NCBI GenBank assembly: GCA_002422085.1
Contig: DISZ01000008.1
Coordinates: 225,168 to 289,167, forward strand
From: Rhodobacteraceae bacterium UBA6197
GTDB taxonomy: Bacteria; Pseudomonadota; Alphaproteobacteria; Rhodobacterales; Rhodobacteraceae
Reading direction: 5' to 3'
Length of the DNA stretch: 64,000 nucleotides
A program made the translations under genes and the position numbers. The notes below the pieces were generated by a model. That model worked only from the letters and a program-made list of their open reading frames with translations. It was not told where the DNA came from and did not search any database. This document shows, piece by piece, positions 43,508-52,538 of the stretch (position 1 is the first letter of the stretch; every line of letters begins with the position of its first letter).

Positions 43508-43843
43508 ATGGATTGGAAAACAGAACTTGCCGAGGCCAACGCCAATATGGGTGACTATAGCGGCAAACAGCCGGCGACGGCGGAGGGGTTCACCGCCCTG
43601 CATCACGCCGCGCTCGCCCAGGGCGCGCTTTCGACCAAGCACAAGGAGTTGACAGCGCTTGCCATCGGCATCGCCAAGCAATGCATCGATTGCATCGCCT
43701 TTCATGTGAGTGCCTCGATCGCCGCCGGTGCCACCCGTGCCGAGATCGAAGAAACTGTGAATGTCTGTGTGCTGATGGGCGGCGGGCCGTCCTTCATGTA
43801 TGGCGTGAAGGCGCTGGAAGCCTATGACCAGATGGCCGCCTGA
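43508..43843 (+). CDS. AhpD-like carboxymuconolactone decarboxylase family protein
   Basis: A 111-residue CMD-family protein with the redox motif CIDC at residues 59-62 followed by FH at 65-66, as in AhpD alkylhydroperoxidase. Such proteins use a Cys pair to reduce peroxides or act as disulfide relays, and the mycobacterial AhpD is recharged by a lipoyl domain of an E2 subunit. Its place directly after pdhABC, which brings two lipoyl-bearing subunits, makes that link plausible here (inference). A strong terminator follows. Confidence 0.88.
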   Translation: MDWKTELAEANANMGDYSGKQPATAEGFTALHHAALAQGALSTKHKELTALAIGIAKQCIDCIAFHVSASIAAGATRAEIEETVNVCVLMGGGPSFMYGVKALEAYDQMAA

Positions 43844-43854
43844 AATGCAGCTAA

Positions 43855-43877
43855 GGGAGGCCCTCAGGCCTCCCTTT
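43855..43877. terminator. Bidirectional intrinsic terminator
   Basis: Perfect 8-bp stem GGGAGGCC / GGCCTCCC with CTCA loop and TTT on the plus side. It serves the AhpD-like gene and, on the minus strand, ends cysE: the stem is also the last codons of cysE and its stop lies in the loop. Confidence 0.85.
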
Positions 43878-44691
43878 CCGTCAGGATATGATCCATCGTG
43901 ACCGCCGGCTGGTCACAGCCTGCATCGCCCACGATCCGTGCGGGAACTCCGGCCACAGTCTTGCAGCAGGGCACGTCTTGCAAAACGACCGAACCTGCCG
44001 CGATGCGGGAATTCTCGCCGATGCGTATATTGCCAAGAACCTTGGCGCCCGCCCCGATCAGCACGCCATTGCCAATCTTCGGATGCCGGTCTTCCTCTTC
44101 CTTTCCGGTGCCGCCCAGTGTCACGGAATGCAGCATCGAAACATTGTCGCCGACGACCGCGGTTTCACCGATCACGATCGAATGCGCATGGTCGATCATC
44201 ACGCCGCGGCCGATCCGTGCCGCCGGATGAATATCGACGCCGAACGCCTCCGACGTCCGCATCTGCACCAGATAGGCCAGATCGCGCCGCCCCTGTCGCC
44301 ACAGCCAGTGCGCCAACCGATAGGACTGAAGCGCCTGATATCCTTTGAAAAACAGGATCGGCTGCAAGAATCGGTGGCAGGCCGGGTCGCGGTCAAAGAC
44401 CGCCACCAGATCGGCGCGTGCCGCCTGGCCCAGCGTCGGGTCATCGCCATAAGCCTCGTCGGCGATTTCGCGCAGAATCTGCTCGCTCATTTCGCCCGAG
44501 GCGAGTTTTAGCGAAAACCGGTAGGCCAATGCACGCTCCATTGTCACGTGGTGCAGCAGCCCGGAATGGATCAACCCTCCCAGCAAGGGCTCATCGCGCA
44601 CCGCGTCGCGTGCCTCGTCGCAAATTCGCGACCAGACCGGATCGACGGCCGTCACCTTTGGGTGAAACTCGGCAGAGCGTGGCTTGGTCAT
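43864..44691 (-). CDS. cysE: Serine O-acetyltransferase
   Basis: A 275-residue CysE, making O-acetylserine for cysteine synthesis. The N-terminal alpha-helical domain (about 1-140) is followed by left-handed beta-helix hexapeptide repeats (GRGVMIDHAHSIVIGE, GGTGKEEEDRHPKIGNG, VLGNIRIGENSRIAAGSVVL) with the catalytic His in DHAHSI. AAAGGAG precedes ATG 44691. It lies directly downstream of the GTA cluster on the same strand, as in Rhodobacter capsulatus. Confidence 0.96.
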   Translation of the reverse strand: MTKPRSAEFHPKVTAVDPVWSRICDEARDAVRDEPLLGGLIHSGLLHHVTMERALAYRFSLKLASGEMSEQILREIADEAYGDDPTLGQAARADLVAVFDRDPACHRFLQPILFFKGYQALQSYRLAHWLWRQGRRDLAYLVQMRTSEAFGVDIHPAARIGRGVMIDHAHSIVIGETAVVGDNVSMLHSVTLGGTGKEEEDRHPKIGNGVLIGAGAKVLGNIRIGENSRIAAGSVVLQDVPCCKTVAGVPARIVGDAGCDQPAVTMDHILTEREA

Positions 44692-44771
44692 GGCGAACTC
44701 CTTTGGCTGCTTCCCAGCTTATCACATAGGCGAAATCCGGCATACCGGAAGGAGCGCGTCGCGAAAAGACG

Positions 44772-45059
44772 CTATTCGCCTCGCCCCAGGCGCCAAAGAC
44801 CGATTCCTGCGATCACCAGACCAAGACAGGCCAGATAGTCCGGATCCGACAGATAGGGCTCGGGGGCAAGACCGTCCGCCTGTGCGGCGGCGGCCAATGT
44901 GCCATTGCCCCAGAATGCATGGCAACGTCCGGTTTTCTTGCGAAAACGGTCCGCGGCATGGGCGCGATCAAGCAGCCGTTGCACCGCGCGCGCGCGGTCA
45001 GCCTCGGCCAGCAACGCGCGTGCCGCCGAGGTAAGATCAACGTGGCAAAGCTGGCGCAT
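44772..45059 (-). CDS. Small protein at the 3' end of the GTA operon, unknown function
   Basis: A 95-residue protein starting two bases after the DUF2793 gene stop, so it belongs to the same transcript. It has an N-terminal amphipathic Ala/Arg-rich part (about 10-40) and one C-terminal membrane segment (about 74-91; YLACLGLVIAGIGLWRLG), with a conserved-looking KKTGRCHAFWGNGTLAAAA in the middle. I do not recognise the family. It could be an accessory to the GTA particle or unrelated to it. Confidence 0.7.
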   Translation of the reverse strand: MRQLCHVDLTSAARALLAEADRARAVQRLLDRAHAADRFRKKTGRCHAFWGNGTLAAAAQADGLAPEPYLSDPDYLACLGLVIAGIGLWRLGRGE

Positions 45060-45061
45060 CG

Positions 45062-45772
45062 CTATTCAGAGGGCAGCAGGATTTCAAGGTAATGCACCGC
45101 GAGACGCACCGTCCCGGCGGCAAAATCCCCCCCCGTCGCACTCAATAGCAGCGTCTCGGCGTTCCAATAGGTCATCGGCTGCGACAGCATTCCGCGCGCC
45201 CAACTGCCCTGCGCCACCCCAAGGCCCGAGCCAAAGCGGTTCGTGGCGCCGACGTTTCCCAGTTCCCACGCGCTCAAAGTGCCGCTGATCGGCGCGATCA
45301 CCCGCGCACTGACGCCCAAAACCATGGCGTGGCCGGGAATGATGACGGCCGTCTCGGACGATGCCCCCGCAGCGATCACATGGTCCAGTTCGATCACGCC
45401 CGCACTTAGCCCGGCGCCGTGGGGCGACAGGCTCAACGCGCCCGGAACCCAGGCCGTTCCGTCGTGAATCGCCGTGCGCCCCTCATCGGCGATGAAGGTG
45501 CGCCATCCGGTGCGCGGCGCCACAAATACCCAGCCGCCATTTGAACCGATCGCCACCTTGCCCGCCTGCCCCGACCAGGCGTTCACCGCGCCCCCCGGTA
45601 CACCATAGGTGGCACCGTCCAGGACCACCGTCGGCGGCATGGGCAGGCTGTTGGATTCCAGCACCATGTTGACCAGACCGTCGAGACGACCCAGCGCCTC
45701 GTTCACGGTCACATGTTTTTGCGCCTGTGCGGGTTGCAGCAGCGGCAAAGCCAATCGGTTCGTGTCAGACAT
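45062..45772 (-). CDS. DUF2793 protein of the GTA cluster
   Basis: A 236-residue protein. Residues 1-70 (RLALPLLQPAQAQKHVTVNEALGRLDGLVN) are the DUF2793 signature; the C-terminal part is beta-rich (WELGNVGATNRFGSGLGVAQGSW ... TGGDFAAGTVRLAVHYLEI) and looks like a small carbohydrate-binding or fibre-tip domain. The gene occupies the position of the gene after g15 in the R. capsulatus cluster and overlaps g15 by eight bases. A tail-fibre or baseplate accessory role is likely but unproven. Confidence 0.85.
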   Translation of the reverse strand: MSDTNRLALPLLQPAQAQKHVTVNEALGRLDGLVNMVLESNSLPMPPTVVLDGATYGVPGGAVNAWSGQAGKVAIGSNGGWVFVAPRTGWRTFIADEGRTAIHDGTAWVPGALSLSPHGAGLSAGVIELDHVIAAGASSETAVIIPGHAMVLGVSARVIAPISGTLSAWELGNVGATNRFGSGLGVAQGSWARGMLSQPMTYWNAETLLLSATGGDFAAGTVRLAVHYLEILLPSE

Positions 45773-48700
45773 TGATCTCAATCCTCGCAAAGGGTCCGGG
45801 TCCGAAGGTATCGGACAATTGTGCAACCTGAATTTCGAACGGGCCGGAAAGCCCATCCGCCGCGCGCAGCGCCGCCGGATAGACCCAGTCAGGCACGGCG
45901 ATCACGACCTCGCGCCGAATTGCGCCGCCTTCGATGACGCGCAGAAGATAGGCCTGCGACCCCTCGCCCAAGGGAACATCGACCGCCTCCCAGGCATCGC
46001 CATCGATCCGGGTGCGGCGCACCCAAGCCAACGCCAGATCGGCCCCGCTCCATGCGGCGCGCAAGTGACACGGTGCATAGGGCCGCAACCCGACACCGGT
46101 GAAGGCGCGTGTTTGATGCACATAAGACGGGTCATCATAGCCGCGTTGAGCCGGCCCTATCCGATAGTGCCGCACCAACCCGCGCAAACTGGGCGCCATT
46201 TCGATCTGTTCGGGCGCACCATCCAGCAAGACCACGGTGCTGCCCGAGGGCCAGCTTTGCGGCATCACCCCATCGGTGCCGGCCTGTCCGCGCAGACGCT
46301 GATCGATCTCCCAGATATCTGGCGCGATCAGCGTTGCTTGCGCGAACTGGATCACTTCCCAGATATCCGAGACCCCGTCGCCGATCGCCATCACGTTGGC
46401 GCCATCCAGCAGACGCTGCTCAGAGACAGACTCCAGCGCGCCGCCCTTGATCTGGATCCGCAACGGCGCGCCCCGATCCCATAGTCCGGGCCGCGCCGCC
46501 GCAAGCTCGGACTGCGTTACGCCGATAGCTGCGCGGCCCTCCAGGAGCTTGTTCAGGCCGTATCCCGCATCCTCACCGGCCGAATATACGGCGATACTGC
46601 CCGGCCATGGCGTCGCCGTCACCGCCAGATGCGGCGCATAGGGGTCTTCGTTGCCGGTCAGAAGCGGCAAGTCCATGAACATCGGCAGGACCGGCACCGG
46701 GGCGGCAAAGGGCCGGGGCAGCACTCGCTCTTCGGCCTCATCTGAGGCCTGATAGAGTGCGGGCTCCACCCGCACCGCCTCGACCGACAGGACGTCGGCC
46801 TGCTCAACCCGATCCAGCCGATAGCGGCGCGCGCCTTCGGCCAGCGTCAGTTCCAGCACGTCCCCCGCGCCCAGATGGCCCAGCGAGGGCGGCAGCGCAA
46901 AACGGGCACCGTCGCGCGCCACCCTCGCCTCGGCCAGCCAACGCTCGACGATGCGTTGCCCCTCGGACCGGGTCAGCGCCAGATCCACCTCCGAGGCTGC
47001 GGCAACGCCCGCCGTCTCATCCGGAAACACCGCCTCGACGGCGCGCGTTTCATAGTCGCCCTCCGCCTCGACATAAGATAGCCGCACCCGGCCCGCCATT
47101 TCGGCCTCGGGCGTGCGTTGCGTTTCGATCCGCGCCGCCTCGGTCAGCGCAAGCTGGTCTTCGCTCAGGGTCGCCGTCACGCGCCCGGTGCGCATCTGGA
47201 ACACAACCACGCCGTCGCGCTCGATCGCCTCAAAGCCGTAGGCAATCATCAACGACTGCAACGCCGAACGCCCGGTTTGCCCGCTCGATACCGCATAACC
47301 GCGCACCAGACCGAACAGTCCGGTGACATCGACATGCACCAGCCCCGCTGCCTCGCAAATCTCGGCCACGACGCTGGCCAGAGGCTGCGCCGTCACCCGG
47401 CCCGAAATCCAATGCCCGCGTGCATAGTTCTCGCCGTCCGACCAGACGTCGGTATTGCCCGGAAACTGTGGAAATGGCCGCGTATCCCACGCCCAGACAT
47501 GGGCCCGCCCCATGTCAACCATCGGCGCGCCGTAAACCTCGGACAGCGGGTTGTTGCCCGCATCGGCCCAGTAATCCACCATTGCGCGCAGATATTGCAT
47601 CTGGATCAGCTCATCGCGCCGCCCATCCGAAAAATGCGGCAGGCTCGATTCCGAGCTTTTTGGATCCAGAAACTTGTTTGGCTGGTTCGTGCCCTTGTCA
47701 ACGGCGGCACAGCCCATCTCGGTAAACCAGATCGGCTTGGACTGCGGCACCCAAGCCGTCGGAGCCGCCTGACGCTGGCCGCCAATGCGTTCATGATGCG
47801 GGTTTTGCCACCAGCCCAGAATATCCTTGTAGCGCCAGATCCAGGGCTCGTCGTGTTCGCCATCTTCGATCGGCGTGCGTCGTTGCGCATTACGGTGCGC
47901 CTCCGAGGCATAATACCAATCATACCCTTCGCCACCGGCCACATTGGCGCGCAGATAGGCCAGCTCGTAAATCGCCCCCCAATGCGCGTCGGCATGGTCC
48001 TCGCCATCGCGCCAATCCGACAGCGGCATGTAGTTGTCGATCCCCACAAAGTCGATGTTCGGGTCGGCCCAAAGCGGATCGAGGTGGAAATAGCGGTCGC
48101 CGTCGCCCGGCTGATAGCCGAAGTACTCGCTCCAATCGGCGGCATAGCCGATCTTGCAGTCTGCCCCCAGAATGGCGCGCACATCGGCCGCAAGCTGGCG
48201 CAACGCGGCCACCGCGGGAAAGCTGCCACCCGCGGCGCGGATCTGCGTCAGCCCGACCATTTCCGAACTGATGCAAAACGCCTCGACCCCGCCGGCCAGC
48301 GCGCACAGATGCGCATAGTGCAAGATGAAACGTCGCAACGACCACTCGGCCGGGCCAGAATAGGTGATCGTGCCATCGCCAGGCGCGAAATCGCCGACCG
48401 ACGCCGCGCCAAAAAATGCCGCGACCTCGGCTGCGGCCTGAGCCGTTCCGTCGGGGCTGGCTTCGCGCCCCGGTGCCTGCGACAGCGTGATCCGCCCGCG
48501 CCAAGGCAAGGGCGGCTGCGATTCAGCCCCCGTCCAAGGATCGGGCAGGCCGTTTCCGGCCAGTTGCTCCATCAGGATGAACGGGTAGAAGGTCACCGCC
48601 TTGCCCTGCGCGCGCAGCGCCACGATCGCCTCGATCACCGACGCATCCGCCGGCGTGCCACCGTAGACCGAGCGCCCCTCGACCCGCGCCACCTCGACCG

Positions 48701-49667
48701 CATCGCCGCGCGCCACGCCCGAAACCTTCCATGGCATCGCGCCGCCATCAAATTGCGCATCCTCGATCTTTGGTTGCACCGCGCATTCGCCACAGCGCAG
48801 ATCGCTGCCAAACCACGACACCACCAATGAGACCGCTCCGCAATTGGGCAGCTCTTCATCCAGGGCAAGCGACGCTGCCGCGAAATCCGTCTCGCCGGTC
48901 GGGCTGTGCACATTGGCTGAAACCTGCTCGCCCAAGCCCTTGTCGTAATGCACCGGCGTGGTCGCCAGCGCGTATTCGCCCGTGCCCGGGATCAGCGCCA
49001 CCGCTCGCACCCCACGCACAAGGTCGGGAACCGTGTCGATCAACGCGCCTTGCGCCGGGCGCACCACCTCAAAGCTGAACTGCGGCACGCGGTTGCCAAA
49101 GGCCTCCAGCGCCAGATCTTCCAGCACCACATAGGCCACGCCGCGATAGGCAGGGGCCATGCCCTCGCCTTCAACTGCTTCGATCTTGGGGTCGGGCAGC
49201 TGATCTTGCGCGCCGGAATAGACGCGCATGTTCAGACTGTCTCGGGATACTTCCATACCGTCGGCCCAGATCCGGCCAACGCGCAAGATCTCGCCCTCGC
49301 ACAGCGCCAGCGCCAGGCTGACCGAATAGCTGTAAGACGTGACCGAGGCGCGCGACGCCCCTTTGCCGCCGCGCTGCTTTTTCGAAGTCTCGAAAAAACG
49401 GGTCGCCCAGATCACCTGCCCCGAAATGCGCATCCGCCCCCAAAGACGCCCCAGCGCCTCGCCCTCGGACGCGCTGGTCAGCCGGAATCGATCAACCCGT
49501 CCGGTCTCGACCGCAGCCGAGCCGGACCCCAGCAGCCGCTGGTCGATCACGCGCCCCAACGTGGCCCCGACCGCACGCCCGATCACCGCCCCCGACAGCC
49601 CCAGAACCGTGCCACCAAAGCCCGCGCCGGCCGCAGCACCGGCAGCCGAAAGCAGAATCGTCGCCAT
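45765..49667 (-). CDS. GTA tail tip / megatron protein (g15-like)
   Basis: A 1300-residue protein, the largest in the window, matching the g15 central tail-tip protein. Recognisable parts: an N-terminal glycine-rich membrane-like start (ATILLSAAGAAAGAGFGG), a beta-rich hub region to about 430, a TIM-barrel-like domain at about 440-740 (FCISSEMVGLTQIR, KIGYAADWSEYFGYQPGDG, KPIWFTEMGCAAVDKG) and a C-terminal tail domain. GTA tip proteins of this class recognise the recipient and help DNA cross the envelope. It is one uninterrupted frame, so selection has kept it intact. Confidence 0.93.
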   Translation of the reverse strand: MATILLSAAGAAAGAGFGGTVLGLSGAVIGRAVGATLGRVIDQRLLGSGSAAVETGRVDRFRLTSASEGEALGRLWGRMRISGQVIWATRFFETSKKQRGGKGASRASVTSYSYSVSLALALCEGEILRVGRIWADGMEVSRDSLNMRVYSGAQDQLPDPKIEAVEGEGMAPAYRGVAYVVLEDLALEAFGNRVPQFSFEVVRPAQGALIDTVPDLVRGVRAVALIPGTGEYALATTPVHYDKGLGEQVSANVHSPTGETDFAAASLALDEELPNCGAVSLVVSWFGSDLRCGECAVQPKIEDAQFDGGAMPWKVSGVARGDAVEVARVEGRSVYGGTPADASVIEAIVALRAQGKAVTFYPFILMEQLAGNGLPDPWTGAESQPPLPWRGRITLSQAPGREASPDGTAQAAAEVAAFFGAASVGDFAPGDGTITYSGPAEWSLRRFILHYAHLCALAGGVEAFCISSEMVGLTQIRAAGGSFPAVAALRQLAADVRAILGADCKIGYAADWSEYFGYQPGDGDRYFHLDPLWADPNIDFVGIDNYMPLSDWRDGEDHADAHWGAIYELAYLRANVAGGEGYDWYYASEAHRNAQRRTPIEDGEHDEPWIWRYKDILGWWQNPHHERIGGQRQAAPTAWVPQSKPIWFTEMGCAAVDKGTNQPNKFLDPKSSESSLPHFSDGRRDELIQMQYLRAMVDYWADAGNNPLSEVYGAPMVDMGRAHVWAWDTRPFPQFPGNTDVWSDGENYARGHWISGRVTAQPLASVVAEICEAAGLVHVDVTGLFGLVRGYAVSSGQTGRSALQSLMIAYGFEAIERDGVVVFQMRTGRVTATLSEDQLALTEAARIETQRTPEAEMAGRVRLSYVEAEGDYETRAVEAVFPDETAGVAAASEVDLALTRSEGQRIVERWLAEARVARDGARFALPPSLGHLGAGDVLELTLAEGARRYRLDRVEQADVLSVEAVRVEPALYQASDEAEERVLPRPFAAPVPVLPMFMDLPLLTGNEDPYAPHLAVTATPWPGSIAVYSAGEDAGYGLNKLLEGRAAIGVTQSELAAARPGLWDRGAPLRIQIKGGALESVSEQRLLDGANVMAIGDGVSDIWEVIQFAQATLIAPDIWEIDQRLRGQAGTDGVMPQSWPSGSTVVLLDGAPEQIEMAPSLRGLVRHYRIGPAQRGYDDPSYVHQTRAFTGVGLRPYAPCHLRAAWSGADLALAWVRRTRIDGDAWEAVDVPLGEGSQAYLLRVIEGGAIRREVVIAVPDWVYPAALRAADGLSGPFEIQVAQLSDTFGPGPFARIEINV

Positions 49668-49669
49668 AT

Positions 49670-50125
49670 TCAGGCTCCTTCAGGAAAGTGAAACCGCGCC
49701 ACGATGCGGCGCTGCCAGGGAAAGGACAGTGGGCTTTCGATCACCCCGTGCCCGGTATAGGAATGGATAAAGCTCGCCCCTGTTTTCGACGACTCTCCAT
49801 CAACCCGCGCCGAAATACCCAGATGCTTGGCGACCGACCCGGCCCGCATCCGGAACAACAAGACCTCGCCCGGTCCTTCGGGCACCCGACCGGGCAAGGC
49901 CACAAGATGCCGCGCGGCGCCTGCCCAAAGCATCTCGGCGCGCGCAGGCTCGGACCAATCGGGCGTATAGGCGGGGACGATCTCGGGTTCGCACCCATAA
50001 AGCGCCCGCCATATGCCGCGCAAAAGGCCCAGGCAATCAGCCCCCGCCCCCTTGACCGAGGCCTGATGCTGGTAGGGCGTTCCCAGCCAGTCCCGCGCGA
50101 TCGCTACCGCCCGCTCGGCCATCAT
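49670..50125 (-). CDS. GTA NlpC/P60 peptidase (g14-like)
   Basis: A 151-residue peptidase. The catalytic Cys is in AGADCLGLLRG (Cys 31) and the His in AKHLGI (His 101). As g14 it would cut peptidoglycan of the recipient during DNA entry. ATG 50125 overlaps the g13 stop as ATGA. Length typical. Confidence 0.93.
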   Translation of the reverse strand: MMAERAVAIARDWLGTPYQHQASVKGAGADCLGLLRGIWRALYGCEPEIVPAYTPDWSEPARAEMLWAGAARHLVALPGRVPEGPGEVLLFRMRAGSVAKHLGISARVDGESSKTGASFIHSYTGHGVIESPLSFPWQRRIVARFHFPEGA

Positions 50126-51012
50126 CGAAACAGGCTCCCGCCGTCATTGGTGCCACTCTGCACCGGGTATGACATCAGCCAGTCATCGCCGGGAATATGA
50201 GGAAATCCGCGAAAGTTGTTGAAGTTGTTGAATTTTAGCCGGCAACTATCGGCACGCCTGTCGCAACCCGCCTCAAGGCGCAGCATGTCGCCCGGTGCGA
50301 CATGCGCCGCTATCGCCTGCCACAGCTCGATCTCGCGTGCGCCGACGCCTTGCAAGCGATCGTTCTTCACCACCCCGACCAGCCCGATAGCCGCCCCGCT
50401 CAACACCGTCAGGCGGCCTTTCTCGAACCAGCGGTCATCAAAGCCGGGCATGTCGGCAAACCGAAACACCCGTGCATCGTCGACCTGTTCAACGGCGCAC
50501 TCGCTCGCATAGCCCGCCTGCGCAAGGTTGAAACGGCATTGCCCATCGCCCAGCACCGCCGAGCAGCGTGGGTGGTAGATCCGCCCCTGTGCACGGCCCA
50601 AGGCCTCGGTCAGGCCGCGCAGCTCGGCGCTAAAGGCGCCCTCAGCGCGGGTCAACTCGCCCAGATGCCCACGAAACAACAGCGCCCGCACCGTCACATC
50701 GGCCCAGTTCACAAGCCAGGCGCGCACCTCGGCGCCGTCATAGCGCCCGGCCAGAATATCGGCTTCGGTGATCGCCGCCGACGACAGCGCGCCATAGGCC
50801 TCGGTATTGTCCACCGCCAGACCCGTCGCCTGCGACAGCGCCTTCGCGGTCATGCCGCTGTCGGGATCGAACACGATCCCGTCAAAGCGCAATGGCCGGT
50901 CGTGATCGGTGAACCCCAGCGTCCGGCCATCGGCCCGGGTCACCGCCCAGGTGCGACACAAGGTCGTGGTTGCGCTGGCAAGATGCGCCGTCAGCTCGTC
51001 TGGATAGCCCAT
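50122..51012 (-). CDS. GTA baseplate hub protein (g13-like, DUF2163)
   Basis: A 296-residue DUF2163 protein. Four cysteines at 150, 159, 250 and 257 (CSAVLGDGQC and CDRRADSC) are arranged as in tail-hub proteins that hold an iron-sulfur cluster. A C-terminal FNNFNNFRGFPHIPG motif is typical of the family. In the R. capsulatus particle this is a hub component between the tail tube and the tip. Start ATG 51012 overlaps the g12 stop. Confidence 0.92.
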   Translation of the reverse strand: MGYPDELTAHLASATTTLCRTWAVTRADGRTLGFTDHDRPLRFDGIVFDPDSGMTAKALSQATGLAVDNTEAYGALSSAAITEADILAGRYDGAEVRAWLVNWADVTVRALLFRGHLGELTRAEGAFSAELRGLTEALGRAQGRIYHPRCSAVLGDGQCRFNLAQAGYASECAVEQVDDARVFRFADMPGFDDRWFEKGRLTVLSGAAIGLVGVVKNDRLQGVGAREIELWQAIAAHVAPGDMLRLEAGCDRRADSCRLKFNNFNNFRGFPHIPGDDWLMSYPVQSGTNDGGSLFR

Positions 51013-51644
51013 CAGATCCGCACCTCCAGCACCGGAACCTGCGGCAGATCCCCCGCCTGAAACGACGCGACCGAGACCTGAATTCGGTCCGTATCAAAGC
51101 GCACGGGCACGTCAAACTCAAAGCCGGCGGTGACCCGAACCCCCTCGCCCGGCGCCATCTTGAAGGTCACGACGCCGGTTTCGGTATCAAGCGCGAAATG
51201 CACCGCCTCGGACTGGTGATCGCCCTGAAGCCCCACCTTCACCGTTCCCGCCACCGGCTTGGTGATCGTGCGGGTGTAGCTTTCATTGCCCGACACATAG
51301 GTCTTGGCCAGTTGAAAGCTGAGCCTTGCGCCATCGCCCATGCCGATCACCTGATCGTCATAGCTGACCACGCGCGACGAGGCGCAAGATTTGTAATCCG
51401 CCCAGTCTTTCCAACGAAACCCGTGCAGCTGCCCGGCCCGCGCCTCGAAAAAGGCAATCAGTGCCTCGACATCGTCCAGACTGCGCAACCCGACCCCCGC
51501 GTCGTAGTGCCGGCGCGAATGCGCCCAAGGGCTGTTGCGTTCTTCGAAACCGTTGGTCAGCGTGACGATCTCGGTGCGCCGCTCGGGGCCTCCGACAGAC
51601 CCGAAACTCAGGTTCGCCGGAAAACGTATTTCGTGAAATGCCAT
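51012..51644 (-). CDS. GTA distal tail protein (g12-like, DUF2460)
   Basis: A 210-residue DUF2460 protein: FHEIRFPANLSFGSVGGPERRTEIVTL near the start and the LHGFRWKDWADYKSC centre are family hallmarks. It corresponds to g12, part of the ring joining tail tube and hub. ATG 51644 has GAGGAGAG upstream. Confidence 0.93.
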   Translation of the reverse strand: MAFHEIRFPANLSFGSVGGPERRTEIVTLTNGFEERNSPWAHSRRHYDAGVGLRSLDDVEALIAFFEARAGQLHGFRWKDWADYKSCASSRVVSYDDQVIGMGDGARLSFQLAKTYVSGNESYTRTITKPVAGTVKVGLQGDHQSEAVHFALDTETGVVTFKMAPGEGVRVTAGFEFDVPVRFDTDRIQVSVASFQAGDLPQVPVLEVRI

Positions 51645-51654
51645 TGCTCTCTCC

Positions 51655-52317
51655 TCAGCGGTTGCGTTCGCCGCGTGCCAGCGCGCGGTTGACCTGCGCG
51701 GCAATCTGGCTTTGGCTGCGCGCGAAACCGGCCACGTCCGGCGTGGTCACATTCATCACCACATTGACCGAACGGCCGCCGCTCGCCGCCTGCACGCCCA
51801 ACCGGCCGTCGGCACCGCGAGCCAGCGGCATGATTGCCTCGGGGCCGGCCTCGCCCATCAACCCGCGCCCGTTGCGCATCGCAAAAGACGTGGGCTGCGC
51901 CACGACCCCGCCCTTGGCAAAGGCCGTCACCCGACCTTGCGAAAAGGCGCCCCCCTTTTCGAATGGAAACAACCCGCTCATCATGTCGTTCATGCCGGTG
52001 GCGATCGCACCGCCGAAAGCGTTCTGAATGGGCCGCATCGCCACCGAATAGACGCTGTCCGCCATGCTTTGGGCGACATTGCGCAGCGCATCCGACAGCT
52101 TCAACCCGTCAAAGATTAGCCCGTCGAACGCGCCGCGCAGCCCGCGCCCAATGCTGTTGGTCAGCACGCCAACCTCGCGGTTGGTAAAGGTCATGCTGTC
52201 GCGCATCCGGCCCAGTTCTTCGTTGAAGGCGCCGGCCATCGTCTCGGCCCCGCCCAAAGATTTCTCGAGCGCCGCGGCCTGTTGGCCCAGCCCGTCAAGC
52301 CCGTCCACTTCGATCAT
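51655..52317 (-). CDS. GTA tape measure protein (g11-like)
   Basis: A 220-residue protein with a long predicted helix (about 10-60), a central hydrophobic region (AFDGLIFDGLKLSDALR...ALRNVAQSM) and Gly-rich end (GEAGPEAIMPLARG is the conserved tape-measure motif). Its short length fits the very short tail of GTA particles. ATG 52317 overlaps the g10.1 stop as ATGA. A longer upstream frame is not conserved. Confidence 0.92.
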   Translation of the reverse strand: MIEVDGLDGLGQQAAALEKSLGGAETMAGAFNEELGRMRDSMTFTNREVGVLTNSIGRGLRGAFDGLIFDGLKLSDALRNVAQSMADSVYSVAMRPIQNAFGGAIATGMNDMMSGLFPFEKGGAFSQGRVTAFAKGGVVAQPTSFAMRNGRGLMGEAGPEAIMPLARGADGRLGVQAASGGRSVNVVMNVTTPDVAGFARSQSQIAAQVNRALARGERNR

Positions 52318-52538
52318 TGCCCTGTCCTTTCCATCGACATGCCGTTCTCCTGGTCCGGCCATTTGGCCGCCAACTCGTCCAGCCGCGCCCGCGTCAGCGG
52401 CGCGGCGCCGCCGCCATCGCCCAGCATCAGCGCAAGCTCCGCCGGGGTCAGCCGCCAGAACGCCTCGGGCAACAGCCCAAGCCCGCGCAGCCCGACCCGC
52501 AACAGGCCCGGCCAGTCGAAACTGCCCATATCGCTCAT
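52314..52538 (-). CDS. GTA tail assembly chaperone-like small protein (g10.1-like)
   Basis: A 74-residue protein (DWPGLLRVGLRGLGLLPEAFW, LTPAELALMLGDGG) of the phage tail assembly chaperone type. It overlaps g10 by ATGA. In phages the two chaperones for the tape measure are often linked by frameshifting; here they are two overlapping genes just before g11. Confidence 0.88.
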   Translation of the reverse strand: MSDMGSFDWPGLLRVGLRGLGLLPEAFWRLTPAELALMLGDGGGAAPLTRARLDELAAKWPDQENGMSMERTGQ

